The notes: generated by a model from the letters alone, not told the origin. Positions 48,418 to 59,404 are shown, counted from the stretch's first letter. The stretch: 64,000 bases of DNA from Lophius americanus (GCA_037951165.1 JBBDHG010000011.1:3127001-3191000); one strand, 5' to 3'. A program made the numbers and translations.

Positions 48418-48772
48418 CTGCAAACACAAAACGATTAGTATGCTTCAGCAGCAAGGCAATGATATATACATTCATTCCAAGATGGGAAAGGAGGGTATAC
48501 AAGCCCTCCTTCCGCATCAGTTGGTGGATCAACATTGCAGCCATGGCCTCCAGCTAATCTCAGTGGTCTACAAAATGACATGGAGGAAAATACAGCAAGT
48601 CTACACCTCCTTCCTGGAGAAAATCTGACTGCAGATTTTAGGAATTCGAACAAGACTTGACTCAGTTTTACTCACAATGCTGGAGACATGCAAAGCACAG
48701 TCACCACCAGAGGGGAAATTATAATTGCTCAGAGGGGCTTGACTGCATGATGAGCACATATTCCCATCTTAC
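48418..48772 (-). other. myc: myc intron 2
   Basis: This 355-bp intron lies between the two coding exons, with a GTAAGA donor at its 48,772 end and a TTTGCAG acceptor at its 48,418 end. It interrupts codon 220 after the first base (phase 1). An open frame runs through its last part into exon 3, but this reflects the lack of stops in a short stretch and is not a start site; joining at the GT/AG borders restores the conserved Myc reading across the junction. Confidence 0.9.
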
Positions 48773-49430
48773 CTGAGTCACTACAGCTGCTGCTGCTGCT
48801 GCTCCCGCTGTTCGGTGGAGTATCCAGTCCCAAATCCTTACAAGGTGGCGTCCCTGCACTATGCTTGGGCGTCTCTCCGATGGGGTATGGGAAAACCACG
48901 GATGGATCAATACACTCCGACACCGATGTGTTCAAATCTTGCAGGTAGCTGCTGTTCAGCCTCCACGCGGATCCACCGGCGGGCTCCGCGCAGTCCCCGC
49001 CGGCTGCAGACTCCTTCCTCGCGGCGTGCAGAGAGGCGAGCCGCTCGGAGACCACTTTCTCCAGTTTGGCCGCCGCGGAGAATCCGCTCCACATGCAATC
49101 CTGGATGATGATGGACTTGAGGAAGGTCTGGGAGTAGTCTGCATCGCATATGATGCTCTGATTGACCGCGTCGTCCCCCAGGAACTCTGTGACCATCTCC
49201 AGCTGATCCGCCGTGGAGGGGAAGAGACTTGACAGGGACGGCCGGCGGCTCGGGGAGAGGGGAGGGGTCGGCAGCAGTTCAAATTTCTTCCAGATGTCCT
49301 CGCTGGGTGCAGGAGGCTGTAGCTGCTGAGGATAGAAGTCCTCCTCCTGGTTGTCATAGTAGAAATAGGGTTGAAGGGAGTCGTAGTCGTAGTCGTAGTT
49401 TTTACTAGCCAAACTTGAATTCAGCGGCAT
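48773..49430 (-). CDS. myc: Myc coding exon 2: N-terminal transactivation half (residues 1-219)
   Basis: The exon encodes the Myc transactivation region, which in this family recruits co-activators and controls protein turnover in the nucleus. The ATG at 49,430 opens with MPLNSS, the usual vertebrate start. Tyr/Asp-rich Myc box 0 lies at about residues 11-30. Myc box I is at 45-60 with the phosphodegron PTPPLSP, so Thr55 and Ser59 correspond to mammalian T58 and S62, the GSK3/ERK-Fbw7 turnover switch. Myc box II is at about 106-130 (IIIQDCMWSGF), the TRRAP-binding motif. A third conserved block, CIDPSVVFPYP, is at 173-183. A serine run at 209-215 precedes the junction. The exon ends TCAG|GTAAGA, a strong donor, leaving one base of codon 220 (Glu), which is completed in exon 3. 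The degron and box II are intact, so the copy looks functional. Several open frames on the opposite strand here are shadows of this GC-rich exon. Confidence 0.97.
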
Positions 49431-49744
49431 GGCGTCTCTTGACCTTTTTCCCTTATAGTGAAGCTGGTTGGATGAAGAAGAAAATAGTCGGATTAGAAGA
49501 TCCGCAGCTTCAAAGCAGACAACTACTCTCTACAACATTTAGTGTAAGCAACATCAAATGCCCTTTGCAAAACATCAACCCTGCGTGCACCCCTCGCATG
49601 TACCCGCTGCACTGCTGCAGCAGGTGCTCAACCGGGAAAGTGGTAGTAAATTATTTGCAAGAGGGAAAAACCCCGTTACTACACGACAAACTATCATGAC
49701 TATACGACTGTGGCTCGCTCCGAAAAACCCAATGACCCGCTTAC

Positions 49745-49995
49745 CTTTCAGATAAATCGACCCAAAATACGAAAAATATGGCAGGAAAGTTAGTCCAACA
49801 TTAAATCCTTCCAAGCAGGAGCTGCAGTCGCTTTCAGATAGTGTGTGTGAAGCATTCATGAGGAGCTGATCGGCTGCACTGAGGACTACGCGTAGTCTGT
49901 CATAGGCAAGCGTGAGAATCACAGCTGAGCACTCTGCTGGCTGCAATAAAAACCACCGCAGCACTCACCCCTGTGCGATATCCTTCCGCCAGTTT
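49745..49995 (-). other. myc: probable myc leader exon 1 (non-coding)
   Basis: This is the interval between the start predicted from the strong TATA box and a good donor at 49,745 (TGAAAG|GTAAGC). Spliced to exon 2 at 49,463, the codon just before the junction pair is TGA in the Myc frame, so this form cannot extend Myc upstream and starts at the ATG at 49,430. A second donor-like GTGAGT occurs after 49,969 and another after 50,084, so alternative leaders are possible. Confidence 0.5.
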
Positions 49996-50016
49996 CCCCG
50001 CGAAACACACGCCGGT

Positions 50017-50026
50017 CTTTTATATC
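50017..50026 (-). promoter_or_regulatory. myc: myc proximal TATA box (P2-like)
   Basis: The minus strand reads GATATAAAAG, a near-perfect TATA box, about 590 bp upstream of the ATG. A start site is expected 25-30 bp downstream, near 49,995. An E2F-like site, TTTCGCGGGGAAA (within 49,992-50,005), overlaps the expected start; in mammals the main P2 promoter of MYC is E2F-controlled. The leader would then run to a donor at 49,745 (GAAAG|GTAAGC). The assignment rests on motifs and position only. Confidence 0.65.
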
Positions 50027-50160
50027 TCACAAATATCGAATGAATTAAAATCCCGATGGTGCTACACAAAAATCTCTACTTACCTTTAAGAGGACTTGAA
50101 CCAGAAAATCCCAATTTAGTTCGTGTTTTTTGGTAGAGAGTTGGATTTTTCTTCACGCCG

Positions 50161-50183
50161 GCCCTATATCGGCAGGGACGTCA
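50161..50183 (-). promoter_or_regulatory. myc: myc distal TATA-like box with CRE-like site (P1-like)
   Basis: The minus strand reads TGACGTCC (50,176-50,183), a CRE-like site, then GATATAGGGC (50,161-50,170), a weaker TATA. It lies about 144 bp upstream of the strong TATA box at 50,017-50,026. A strong splice donor (AAAG|GTAAGT) follows at 50,084. This may be the P1 promoter of a two-promoter arrangement like that of mammalian MYC. No conservation data are available here. Confidence 0.5.
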
Positions 50184-50189
50184 CAGTCG

Positions 50190-52375
50190 AGTAGAGCTCC
50201 CATGCTCAAAATACTAATCCAAGTAGTAGTAGGAGATAATTATTTTACTACTACCAGGCTGAAAATATCTCTGCAAATCCCATACTGAGTCATAAAATGT
50301 GTGAGGAGTCCTTGCAGATTTTCGCCTCATAGCAATTCATCAAGAACTGCATAAAAGTTGTCAGTGAAACCTTCAAACCATGCAAAAATATATGCACGAA
50401 ATTACACATATTGCCAGGTTTGCATGATTTGTACAGCAATTTCAGGGGAATGTTTCTTAAATGTCACAGGTGCAGCAGTTTTTACTTCGACATAGGTGTG
50501 GGTCTGCAGGCAGTGACAGCTGTGCAGTTTGTAAAACATGCATACGTTCACATTCACATAGTAATTAATAGTGCGTCCACCTCCGGTCAAGTAATGGAGA
50601 TCAGTTTTAAATTGGTCAGATTGGCAGCAATTAACCACAGGAAGGAAGCAATTAAAGGAATCAGACGAATACTGCAGTCAGACGGAGGTGTCCTCCTCTG
50701 CTGAGAAGGGAAGATGGAGATTGATCGGGCTCGGCGCGCCCTCTGTTGGTTGGAGAGGCTCAAGACAGGATGGCAGTCAGGTGAACTTTGGCCTCTGCTA
50801 ACTATCCATGAAGTGAACGGTTTGTGAGTGAATGTGCAGTCAAGAGTTAAACATTTGCTTGAGTAATTTATTTTCTATGTATGGTTAAGAATATAATGAT
50901 ATTTTCTTTTCATTTTCATTTAATCAACAATAAATAAAGAGATACAGAGGGAAAAAAAAGGTAAGCATCATTACTTTCTCAGGTAAGACAGCTCTAGAGT
51001 ACAACATTTGAGGCAATCATGTAATCAGTGTGTCCCCATCACTGTTGATTACAGTAGTAATCTTCTCGTGGACTGGCATGTCATGTGGGCGTCATGCTGT
51101 GTGCATGGCAGATCCAATGCAAATCATTGGGTCTACCAATGATTGGCAGTACCAAAAGTTTTTGTAGTGGATGACGCGACCACTAAAAGAATAGAACCAG
51201 AGGATCCGAGAGGTTGATTTGGTTCCTAAACTGTAAGCATGTCTCTAAGATAATCTAAAGTCATGCAAAATGAATAAAAGCGTTTTAAAATCAATACCAG
51301 AACTAATAGGTAGCCAGTGTAATTCATTTAAACTAGGTGCAATGTCTACTCTCCTTCTGGTCTTTGTCAACAGTCCTGCAAAGACCGCCATCCCTGCATA
51401 GCTTTTCTTCCTGCTCTCTTTCCAGGGAACTTCAGGATGTTTCCGAAGAACAGCTGGAGAGGCTGGAGAGGGCCCGTATTGGGTGTTGGTGGTGCACTGT
51501 GTATTGTATTCATGGAAAGTTTAAGTGTGATTTATGATTGTCACTGCAAATATGTTGAAATGAGAGGCTGTTTCGAGGAACTCTTTTCCCATTTGTGTGT
51601 TTATGTGTTTATGTGTGGGTGGGCGTGGGTGCTGCTTTGTCGTCTCAGTAAACAGGCAGATAATAAGTACTCTGTCAGTTTCTATATCCCATTGGCATTC
51701 CTTGGATTCCTTTCTAGATCTGAAAACTCCTTCACGGATAAGAATCCGAAAATATGCAAATAAACAGGAATAGTCCATCTCCTTCCACCCGTCTCCAAAA
51801 GCACAAAATGTGTCCCATCAGGGCTACTTTTCTAGGTATGGTTCAGGATAAAAATTAAGCCTTGATGTCCTGCACATGAGTAACAACCATCCGGGTCGAC
51901 CCTGCATCCTTATCACTTTTGCAGCCATATGAGGTGAAGAGCATTTAATTTCACCATTTTTTCATATCCATATTTCTTCTCTTGGTGGCTGCTAACTGGC
52001 TGCTTGTGGGACCGACTCCTCCACCTCATCCTCTTCCTTACATTCAATCAGACTCTGAATTGACAGAAATGTGATCCTCGTATTCTGAAAACTCTCCCTC
52101 CTCATCATTTTTTAAATCTTCTTGCTCTTCCAAAATGATTTCTACTGTCCTGTGTGCAGAAACAATCACTATCTTGATGGATTGCAATAAGGAGCCACAC
52201 AGGCAAAGCTATTTGTTTGTGTCCTGCTCCTAATTTGCAGCTGGGATAGATTGTGAGAAAGTAGAGTAGTTCCTGCAGGACGAGTGTTAAGAGTGTGGGA
52301 GTGTGGGAGCATACAGGTGCAAGGCGCTTGAAATGTTACAAAGTAGCAACCTGGTGCGGGGCTAGGAGGAGCAAA

Positions 52376-52378
<3 letters not shown>
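50190..52378. other. region upstream of myc, nothing recognised
   Basis: Distal promoter or enhancer sequence of myc could lie here, but no specific element is supported. Short open frames show no domain. Confidence 0.5.

Positions 52379-52380
<2 letters not shown>

Positions 52381-52445
<65 letters not shown>
52381..52445. repeat. (CA)n microsatellite, ~32 repeats
   Basis: An uninterrupted run of CA over about 65 bp. It produces a spurious Cys/Val frame on the minus strand and a His/Thr frame on the plus strand. Confidence 0.95.
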
Positions 52446-52447
<2 letters not shown>

Positions 52448-52559
52448 AGGTACGAGGACAGGTTGAAGGTACACAGCACATAGAATCAGCAGATTTTTAT
52501 CAAAGTCATATTTAATATATACATCCACGGGAGGAAACACGTAGTGACTCAATGTCGGC

Positions 52560-52985
52560 GAACAGTCAGGAATCCTTCCTGGTAATGCAATAACTCACAA
52601 ACTATTTCATGAATCATTTTCAAATGCTATACCCACATAGACCTTAGTGCGAGGAAGAACTGGAGTGATTTGGGGAAAAGCCGGTTGTAAATTCCAGACA
52701 CTAGGGGGAGCTTAATCTCCAAACGTTTTCAGCCCGTAATATTCTCAACCATTGGTCTGATTTAGTCCAAATTGGTGATTATGAATGATTTCATGGAGAT
52801 CTGTCTTGTGTATATCCTATTAAACTCTCATAGTTCTTATTTTACTCACCAGGGGGTGGTGAGTTAGATTTTTTTATGGAAAACACTGTTTTCCGGATAT
52901 AACTTGACATTTAATTTGGTAAGTTCAATCAGGGGGTTGCTTGTACGATGCACAGCATTGGGGGGCTTTTGAGGGGACCCTTGAT
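52560..52985 (-). repeat. unnamed ~550-bp repeat family, near-complete inverted copy
   Basis: The minus strand reads, in order, CCAATGCTGTGCATCG, AAGCAACCCCCTGATTGAAC, CCAAATTAAATGTCAAGTTA, a TATCCGGAAAACAGTG block, CAGACCAATGGTTGAGAATA, CCCCCTAGTGTCTGG, CACTCCAGTTCTTCCTCGCA and CATGAAATAGTTTGTGAGTT. It links the 5' and 3' blocks seen separately elsewhere and shows they belong to one element. Confidence 0.65.
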
Positions 52986-53009
52986 GTCGGGGACCCTTGA
53001 TGTCGGGGA
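52973..53009. repeat. 16-bp tandem duplication
   Basis: GGGGACCCTTGATGTC occurs twice in direct succession, followed by GGGGA of a third unit. Confidence 0.9.
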
Positions 53010-53399
53010 CGGCAGTGTTAACTATTAGGAATGTTTTTTATACTGTATGTTATTCACACATAATAAGCCAAGGCCAATCAGTCTCAGATGGAAATTTTTA
53101 TTAATTTCATATTTTGCCTTAATTTCCCCCAGAACCAATCACCACACAAGGCTTCAGTTAAATATGAAATAAAACGTCTGTGAATCATTAGTAAGTCTTG
53201 TCTTTGGCGGTGTTAAATGCTAATCTTTCATTAGACAAAATGATTGCCTTAATTGTACGCTTACGTTGTGATTAAAACAGTTGTGATTGTTTTTCTTTAA
53301 CTTTATCTCAGATTGATGTCAACATTCAAAATTGACATGTTGAAATTTGTATTAAGTATATATCTGCAATAAGCAACCAGCCCTATGCATTCATCCCTT

Positions 53400-53735
53400 A
53401 CAGCAAGTGTATATCTCCGGAAAACACAACCCCTCCCTCCCCAATTGATTGATTGATTTATAGCCACTAAATTTGGACTCAATCAGACCTGTGGTTGAGA
53501 AATCATGGCCCAAAAATATTTGGAGACAAAGCTCCCCCTAGTGTTGGAAATATACAACCAACCCTTCCAAAAATCCATCGAGTTCTTCCTCACACCAAAG
53601 TCAATAATGGTATCCAATTTGAAATTATCCCATGAAATACAATTTGAGTTATTGTCTAAACGCGAAGGATCCGCAGTGGCTGATATGGCGGCGGCGGCGG
53701 CTGTGGCAGCGATGACGATTCCATAACATCCCTGA
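53400..53735 (+). repeat. unnamed ~550-bp repeat family, plus copy
   Basis: TTTGGACTCAATCAGACCTG, TGGTTGAGAAATCATGGCCC, AGCTCCCCCTAGTGTTGGAA, CCATCGAGTTCTTCCTCACA, TATCCAATTTGAAATTATCC and GAAGGATCCGCAGTGGC, then a GGCGGCGGCGGCGG tract and ATTCCATAACATCCCTGAC, give the clearest 3' half of the family. It faces the 52.6-kb copy. Confidence 0.68.
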
Positions 53736-53737
53736 CT

Positions 53738-56700
53738 TTTCTTGTATATAATTACAAGGTCCATCTGAATAATCTTGGTCGCATAATAAAGGTAAAACAT
53801 GAGATTTACAGATGACTAAACATCTGTATAGATGTTACTGTGACAGAGTAATAGAAGATGGACAGAAAATAAATGAGAGAGTTCATTTCTGATATTTAAA
53901 TCTTCATGTTGCAGCCCCAAACCTCTAGATAATCATCACACAGCTGCTGAAGGTTACAGACGCCATGTTTGTTGGTCATTACGTTAAACAGCGAAAAGTT
54001 ACAGAGGTTTAAAAGAGACATGCTTAGGTGGAATCTCCAAATGGGCTATTTTGCCACATTTTGTCATTTGGGATTTCTGAGGTATATTTGTGACAAACTT
54101 TTTTAAATTTTAACTAGTATATCTCTATTGACATTCATTCCAATCAATCTTGATTTAATTTAATTAAATCTTGATTCCCATTTAAAAAATAATAATGTTT
54201 CAGTTAGCCATGAATAATGCATTCAATTAAATCAGAAATTTAAATTTAGTGTCATTGCTGATGTTGCAAATGGTCATTTAGTTTTTTTAATAATTGTTTT
54301 ATACCTCAGAATGTTTGCACAAAAAATATCAGGTCTCTCTCTCATGAAATTATAGATAATAATGGGTTTAAATACATTAATTTACACGTTGTTTTTTCCT
54401 ATTACAAAATATTCAGGCTAGGGCCTGAATATTTGTCATGTCTTTTTGTAAAGATATTGCTGTTTTGGATAAGCAGTGTTCCTCTGAGCTTTTATTCTGC
54501 ATGCTGTGTAATGACTCCTTTAGGCTTTATCGAGATTGTTTAATGAAAAAGAAGCTTCCATAAACTCACTGTTGAAATGCTCGGGGGCTCATTCATAATT
54601 TAAATAAATCAGTAGCCGAGCAGGCAAACAAAGTTTTAGGATTTTCTCTTGTTGTCCCTTGAAATGTAAATAAAGAGGAAAATGAACTGAAACGATGATT
54701 TCAGTTCTTATTCCTTCATCCTCTCTCTCCTCAGAGTGTTGATTCTGCTTGGATCTTCTCCGCCAGAGTCTTGTGTTGTGGTCATTGTGTTTATGGACTC
54801 CGGATGTTTGTGGTGTCGCACTGGTTTCTGACAGAAGCTTTGAGACTAATTTCCTCTGATTAATGGAAACTGAAGGTTTGCTTTGGATCTTAGACTGAAT
54901 CTTTTCTCTCATTCAGCAAAAGGGTTTTAGCCCTCCTGACTGACTCAGCACATACATAAAACCAGTAAGGTGCTAAGGATCTGTTTATACAAACATGAAC
55001 TTTTGTCCATCAAGAGCAGAGATTTCCATTAAGTTTTGCAGACTATTTACATTTTATATACATCCACTTAATAGTGTGTGCTGCATAAAACAGAATAACT
55101 AGACTCTGAAACAGAAAAGTGAAGGAAGTTCTTCTGTTTGTCTGCAAGATATTTATATTTGAGTTAAGGTAGATTTGAAAAACCTTTGAGTTTGATATGG
55201 ATCACTTTTTCAACTTACATATTTCAGCCATTTTCATGAAAAACAAAGAAAGACTAATATAGAAAACAACCTTCAACTCATGATTTTCCACCGCTGTGTT
55301 CAATAGCAGCCAGAACCAGGTAATAATCTGGATCTCCAAGATTAAAACATTATGTTATAGATTGTATTGAGGGGTAAAAATGTGTATTGGGTCAATAGCG
55401 ATGAAGAGACACATTACTGTGATCAATATGTGGCTGAGATCTGATCATTATGGAAAACCCTCTATTTGCTTTCAACTCATGACCTAGTGATGATGAATAT
55501 ATATGATTCCAAATTCTAGGAGTGGATTTCAAGGATGAATTCCTAAATAGAGGCTACCATTTTTTTCCCAAACCTTAGGTTATTTTGGATAATATGTTGC
55601 TTTCTTGTATAATTTAGTCAAATGTAAGTCTTTATTTATTGTTTTTTGAGTGGGTCATTAATTATTAGTTGTTGTTTTTTATATGACATTATCGCCTTTG
55701 CTTGCCGTTGTTGCATGTCCTAATATTGCAGGTTCCTTTGTTACGTTTATTTATCATTTTGATGGAAGAACACACAGTTACAGTTAAGAAAAAAAATATT
55801 TAAATTGGATTTTACACATAAAAAGCCCAAACAAATACATAAAAAGCAAAAAAACAAAACAGAAAAAACAACGAAACAAAGAAAGGGAGTGAGCGAAAGA
55901 ATAAATGATATCAAACAGCACAGAACACACCTCGTGGCTAATTAAATACTAAGACACTGTTTCCACAACCGATCTCAGGTACCACAATCAGGGACATGTG
56001 GAAATTGCTTTTGTCTCCCAAAGCAATGACATCGTTTTTATCCTTAGGCAAGTCGTTACTGCGGAGGAGATTCCAAAACTGTGCAGCGAGAGATTTGCGA
56101 CGCTGTTTCACTCTTGGACAGACCTTTTAAAAAAGAATAATCACCTCTTTGTTTGTAGCAAGATGACTGAAAAAATAAAGGAGGGATTTGCATGAAATGT
56201 TACCCAGAGTTATTTTTGGGCATGTTCTAGAAGAGATCACATTTTGGTGATATTAACTTATAATAAGGCTTCTTAACCATTGTGAGGTAGTTTTTTTGTT
56301 GCAATGGACTGTTTTGCAATAATGTCTGCCTTTTTCTTAACCTGGTGACAACAAAGCTCTGAATAACCGTTTCCTGCTAGCGTCACAGTCACCCCCTCAT
56401 CTCACCACCCCCTCTCTTTCCCTCGCTGGAACACTTGCCGGCCAAGGCAAATTACTTCAGGTTGCTGCGGTCATGTGACTTAGAATAAAACCTTAAACAA
56501 CCTTATGAAAACAACGATTCACACTTAATAATAATAATGATAAACATGGTGTATTATACTTGCTTAAGAAAAGCCTCATCCTCCATTAGGAGATCACATA
56601 TATTGACTTCTGGTGTCGCCATGGTAACGATTGTTTTTTTCGATTTTTGTGGGCTCTTAGTGTTTTAAGAGCCGATTTGTTGATCAACAAAGGAAACTTT

Positions 56701-56755
56701 TGATCTGCAATTATCATCTTAAAGAGAAAATAACAGTAAATTGCCTTTTGTTCTC
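53738..56755. other. intergenic, mostly unrecognised
   Basis: No gene is supported. An A-rich tract is at about 55,785-55,880. GTCATGTGAC, an M-box/CLEAR-like E-box, is at 56,470-56,479 next to TTGCCGGCCAAGGC, in less AT-rich sequence that could be regulatory. Confidence 0.45.
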
Positions 56756-56760
56756 TCATT

Positions 56761-56955
56761 AAAGCGAGAAATTGGCCGCGACAATTAATTTGTTATCTGA
56801 AGAAAATGGCCTTAAATAAATAAATGCCACCAGGGCCGTTCTCAGCTTCCATAAAAAGCTGAAAGCCTCCGAGTAGATTTATTACCCGGAGGAATCTGAT
56901 GGGATTTAATAAAGCTCTAATTTATAAGAGCTCAGTGGAAGCGGCAGGGAGGGAA
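56761..56955. promoter_or_regulatory. candidate conserved non-coding element with three stem-loops
   Basis: The sequence is non-repetitive and dense in homeobox-type cores (ACAATTAATTTG, TTTATTAC, GGATTTAATAAAGC). Three short inverted repeats follow each other: CAGCTT/AAGCTG (56,843-56,861), CCTCCG/CGGAGG (56,866-56,892) and AGCTCT/AGAGCT (56,913-56,932). It looks like vertebrate non-coding elements under constraint, but this is judged by appearance, without an alignment. It could also be part of a structured non-coding RNA. Confidence 0.35.
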
Positions 56956-57664
56956 GCAATGAAATGAAGATCAATCAAAGACTACCTCCTCACACTCCTG
57001 TGCCTCTGTTCTCCTCATCACTCTTAAATCTCCTTCCTTCTTCTCAATCTGGACCCTCGATCGGTATCAGCAGAACCCAATCCGTTCCTTCATGCTTTTG
57101 GCTCACGCAGCTTCCTCCTCCCCCTCCCCATCACCGCATAGTCCTCGCAGATCCATCAAGTTCTTCATTCTTCAACCTCAGCAGTGTCATCAGCCACCAC
57201 CACCAGTATCCAGACTCCAAGTGGGGAAATTCCGTGCCGCTGCTCAGGGCGGAGACCCTTTGATCTCATTCTTCCCCAAGGAGTCTGAGCGCCAAAGACT
57301 TGACACTGAAGGCCTTTTGGCCCTGACGACCCACCACCGCTGTGGAGAAGGCTGAACCGATTATAGTTTGTTTTTTTAAAATCCTTCCATTTGAACGGAC
57401 CCCAGAAAGATGACTTTTGTGAAAGCAAGTATGGATGTGACTAAAGAGAGGCAAACAGTGAAGTCGTGTCTCTGTGCCACTGGACTAGGAGATGATGAGA
57501 ACAACAGACATCACAGATGACTGTGACAGCAGGAAATGAAAGCTGAGTGGGCTGGAGAAGTGTGAGGGTGAGAAATAAACTACAGGCCGGGGTGTGCAAT
57601 GAGAATCTCCCGGGACTCATGAATCATTTTCTGACATTCACATCATTTTCAAGTCAACAGGGAT

Positions 57665-57720
57665 GATCTGTGGCGTTGGATGCCAAGACTGTTTTATAAT
57701 ATCCCAGACTTTTCAGGGTT
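57665..57720 (+). repeat. short 3' fragment of the unnamed repeat family
   Basis: ATAATATCCCAGACTTTTCA, preceded by GCCAAGACTGTTTT, resembles the end of the 53.4-kb copy (CCATAACATCCCTGACTTTT). The match is short, so the assignment is weak. Confidence 0.35.
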
Positions 57721-58399
57721 ACAACTATTAGTATTCAGAGAAACTGAAACGTAAGTCACCGTCAAAAATGACAACTTATCACAATGAAAGAAATTAATAT
57801 AGAACTTATAAAAATGATAATAAAGATGTGGGGGAAAAAAATAATGTCTGTGTCATGTTAGAATTACTAGGAGAGAGAATCTGAAGAGAAGTTTTATTGA
57901 TCTTTAAGTCTGGTTTGAATTAACCTCTCTGCCCGGGGCTGATCGGATAAATGTTAAACAATGATTTTCTCACTGTGGACACCTTCCTGTCGATTCAGAC
58001 GACGCTCATATCTGACCACTGATCCAACACTCTTTGTTCTGCGGTCTGACATACAAGCAGCATAGTCTGTGTGTTTTACGTGCCACAGACCGGGCTTCTC
58101 CCCCGAGGTTTGAATCATGTCATGTGCTAGAATCTGATACTCAATTTCACTCATACAGAAAAATCCTGATGAGTCAGCAGACAGATGGAGGATGTGTTCA
58201 GTCTCATGCAGTGAGGACACGGTTCGGCGTGATGCCTCAGAGTGAGGCAGAAAATCAATAGCTGTTAAGCTGACTGGCTGAGAGACGGATGCAGGAAAGG
58301 CACATCGCTGCTCTGACGACTCTAGAGATAATTATGTCATCAATTATTGACACAGACAATTACCGACAGCCTTTAACAACAACAGCATCCAACCCCCGA

Positions 58400-58596
<197 letters not shown>

Positions 58597-58599
58597 TTA

Positions 58600-58830
58600 T
58601 ACCCCCATAAACCGTAGTGCGAGGAAGAACTGGATTGATATCGGGGGAGTTGGTTGTATTTTTTTGACTCTATAGGGAGAGCTTGATCGGCAAAAGTTTT
58701 CGGCTCATCATTTATCAACTTTTGGTCCAATTTCGTCCAAATTTGGCGCATGTGCTTTGACTGTAATACTTTGTATTTTACTCTCTAGGGGGGGGGCTTC
58801 TTTTTTTTTGTTTTTGTTTTACAAAAACAA
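58600..58830 (-). repeat. unnamed ~550-bp repeat family, partial inverted copy beside GATA array
   Basis: CCGTAGTGCGAGGAAGAACT, GGATTGATATCGGGGGAGTT, GGAGAGCTTGATCGGCAAAA and GTCCAATTTCGTCCAAATTT match the 52.6-kb copy in the same direction. Its other half is replaced by the GATA/GACA array. Confidence 0.6.
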
Positions 58831-58834
58831 ACAA

Positions 58835-59225
58835 AGTTTTTCTGACATACTGGAAACGGTTAAAAGAAAAAGATAATTTACATCCCATGATTCGTTCCTT
58901 CACATGGATCCACTCTAAATCTTAACATATTTTTTATTGGCTACATTCCCAGTCATTCCGAAAAGCTTCATGAAAAGCTTCAGCAGGTCTGCACTTTGGA
59001 CAAGAGGTGGAACTTTGCTACTTCAGGATTTTTTACGATCTGTTTTTTCATCCAAAATTATACATATCTGCAGAATAATAAGTGCCGTCTGTCAGTGTTT
59101 ATGTGATCAAAAAGCCCGATCAAAAACCTGAAAGAGGGAGGATAAGAAAATAAACAAATGGATTTTAAAGAATGTAGACATTTTTAAGATCAACCATCAT
59201 ATTCTGATGGAGTATTAGAAGAATT
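58835..59225. other. intergenic, nothing recognised
   Basis: No gene or repeat assigned. Confidence 0.5.
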
Positions 59226-59229
59226 ACAG

Positions 59230-59400
59230 AAAACCATAGCATGCATTTCCATACAGTTTGGTGGGAGGATGGGCCAGGAAATGTTGTGGATCCAGATAGA
59301 TGATCAGATTTAAGATGTTTTTTTGCTCTTAGTCAACATGTTCTCTGATTATGCAAAAACTACTGATCAGATAATCCATGAAAACTTTATGGGCACATAT
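59230..59400 (+). repeat. dispersed teleost repeat, two short copies
   Basis: ATTTCCATACAGTTTGGTGG-GAGGATGGGCC, and then TTATGCAAAAACTACTGATC-AGATAATCCATGAAAACTTT, are degraded copies of the same family as 2,258-2,480, in tandem. Confidence 0.5.
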
Positions 59401-59404
59401 CAGG

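Larger units (their letters stand above)
47590..50140 (-). other. myc: myc gene (c-Myc proto-oncogene locus), whole transcription unit
   Basis: This is the whole gene on the minus strand: leader exon(s) between about 50,140 and 49,745, coding exon 2 (ATG at 49,430 to donor after 48,773), a 355-bp intron (48,418-48,772), coding exon 3 (48,417-47,801) and a 3' UTR to about 47,590. The two coding parts total 1,275 nt, giving 424 residues plus TGA; mammalian c-Myc is 439. Exon 2 has a likely acceptor just before 49,463 (pyrimidine-rich tract then CCAG), so 33 nt of leader precede the ATG. The three-exon plan with non-coding exon 1 is the standard vertebrate MYC plan. The start and body look most like teleost mycb, but I cannot separate mycb from myca with certainty, so only myc is given. 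The next gene, ankh, starts about 13 kb away in the opposite direction. Confidence 0.93.

Noticed and set aside
48134..48628. 164-codon plus-strand frame over myc exon 3
   Set aside because: It is the antisense shadow of the Myc acidic and basic coding sequence, including a serine run that is only the complement of the GAY tract.
48861..49357. Plus- and minus-strand frames of 120-133 codons over myc exon 2
   Set aside because: They are alternative frames of a GC-rich coding exon; only the frame with Myc boxes is conserved.
52169..52552. 127-codon minus frame with a Cys-Val run
   Set aside because: It is created by the CA microsatellite.
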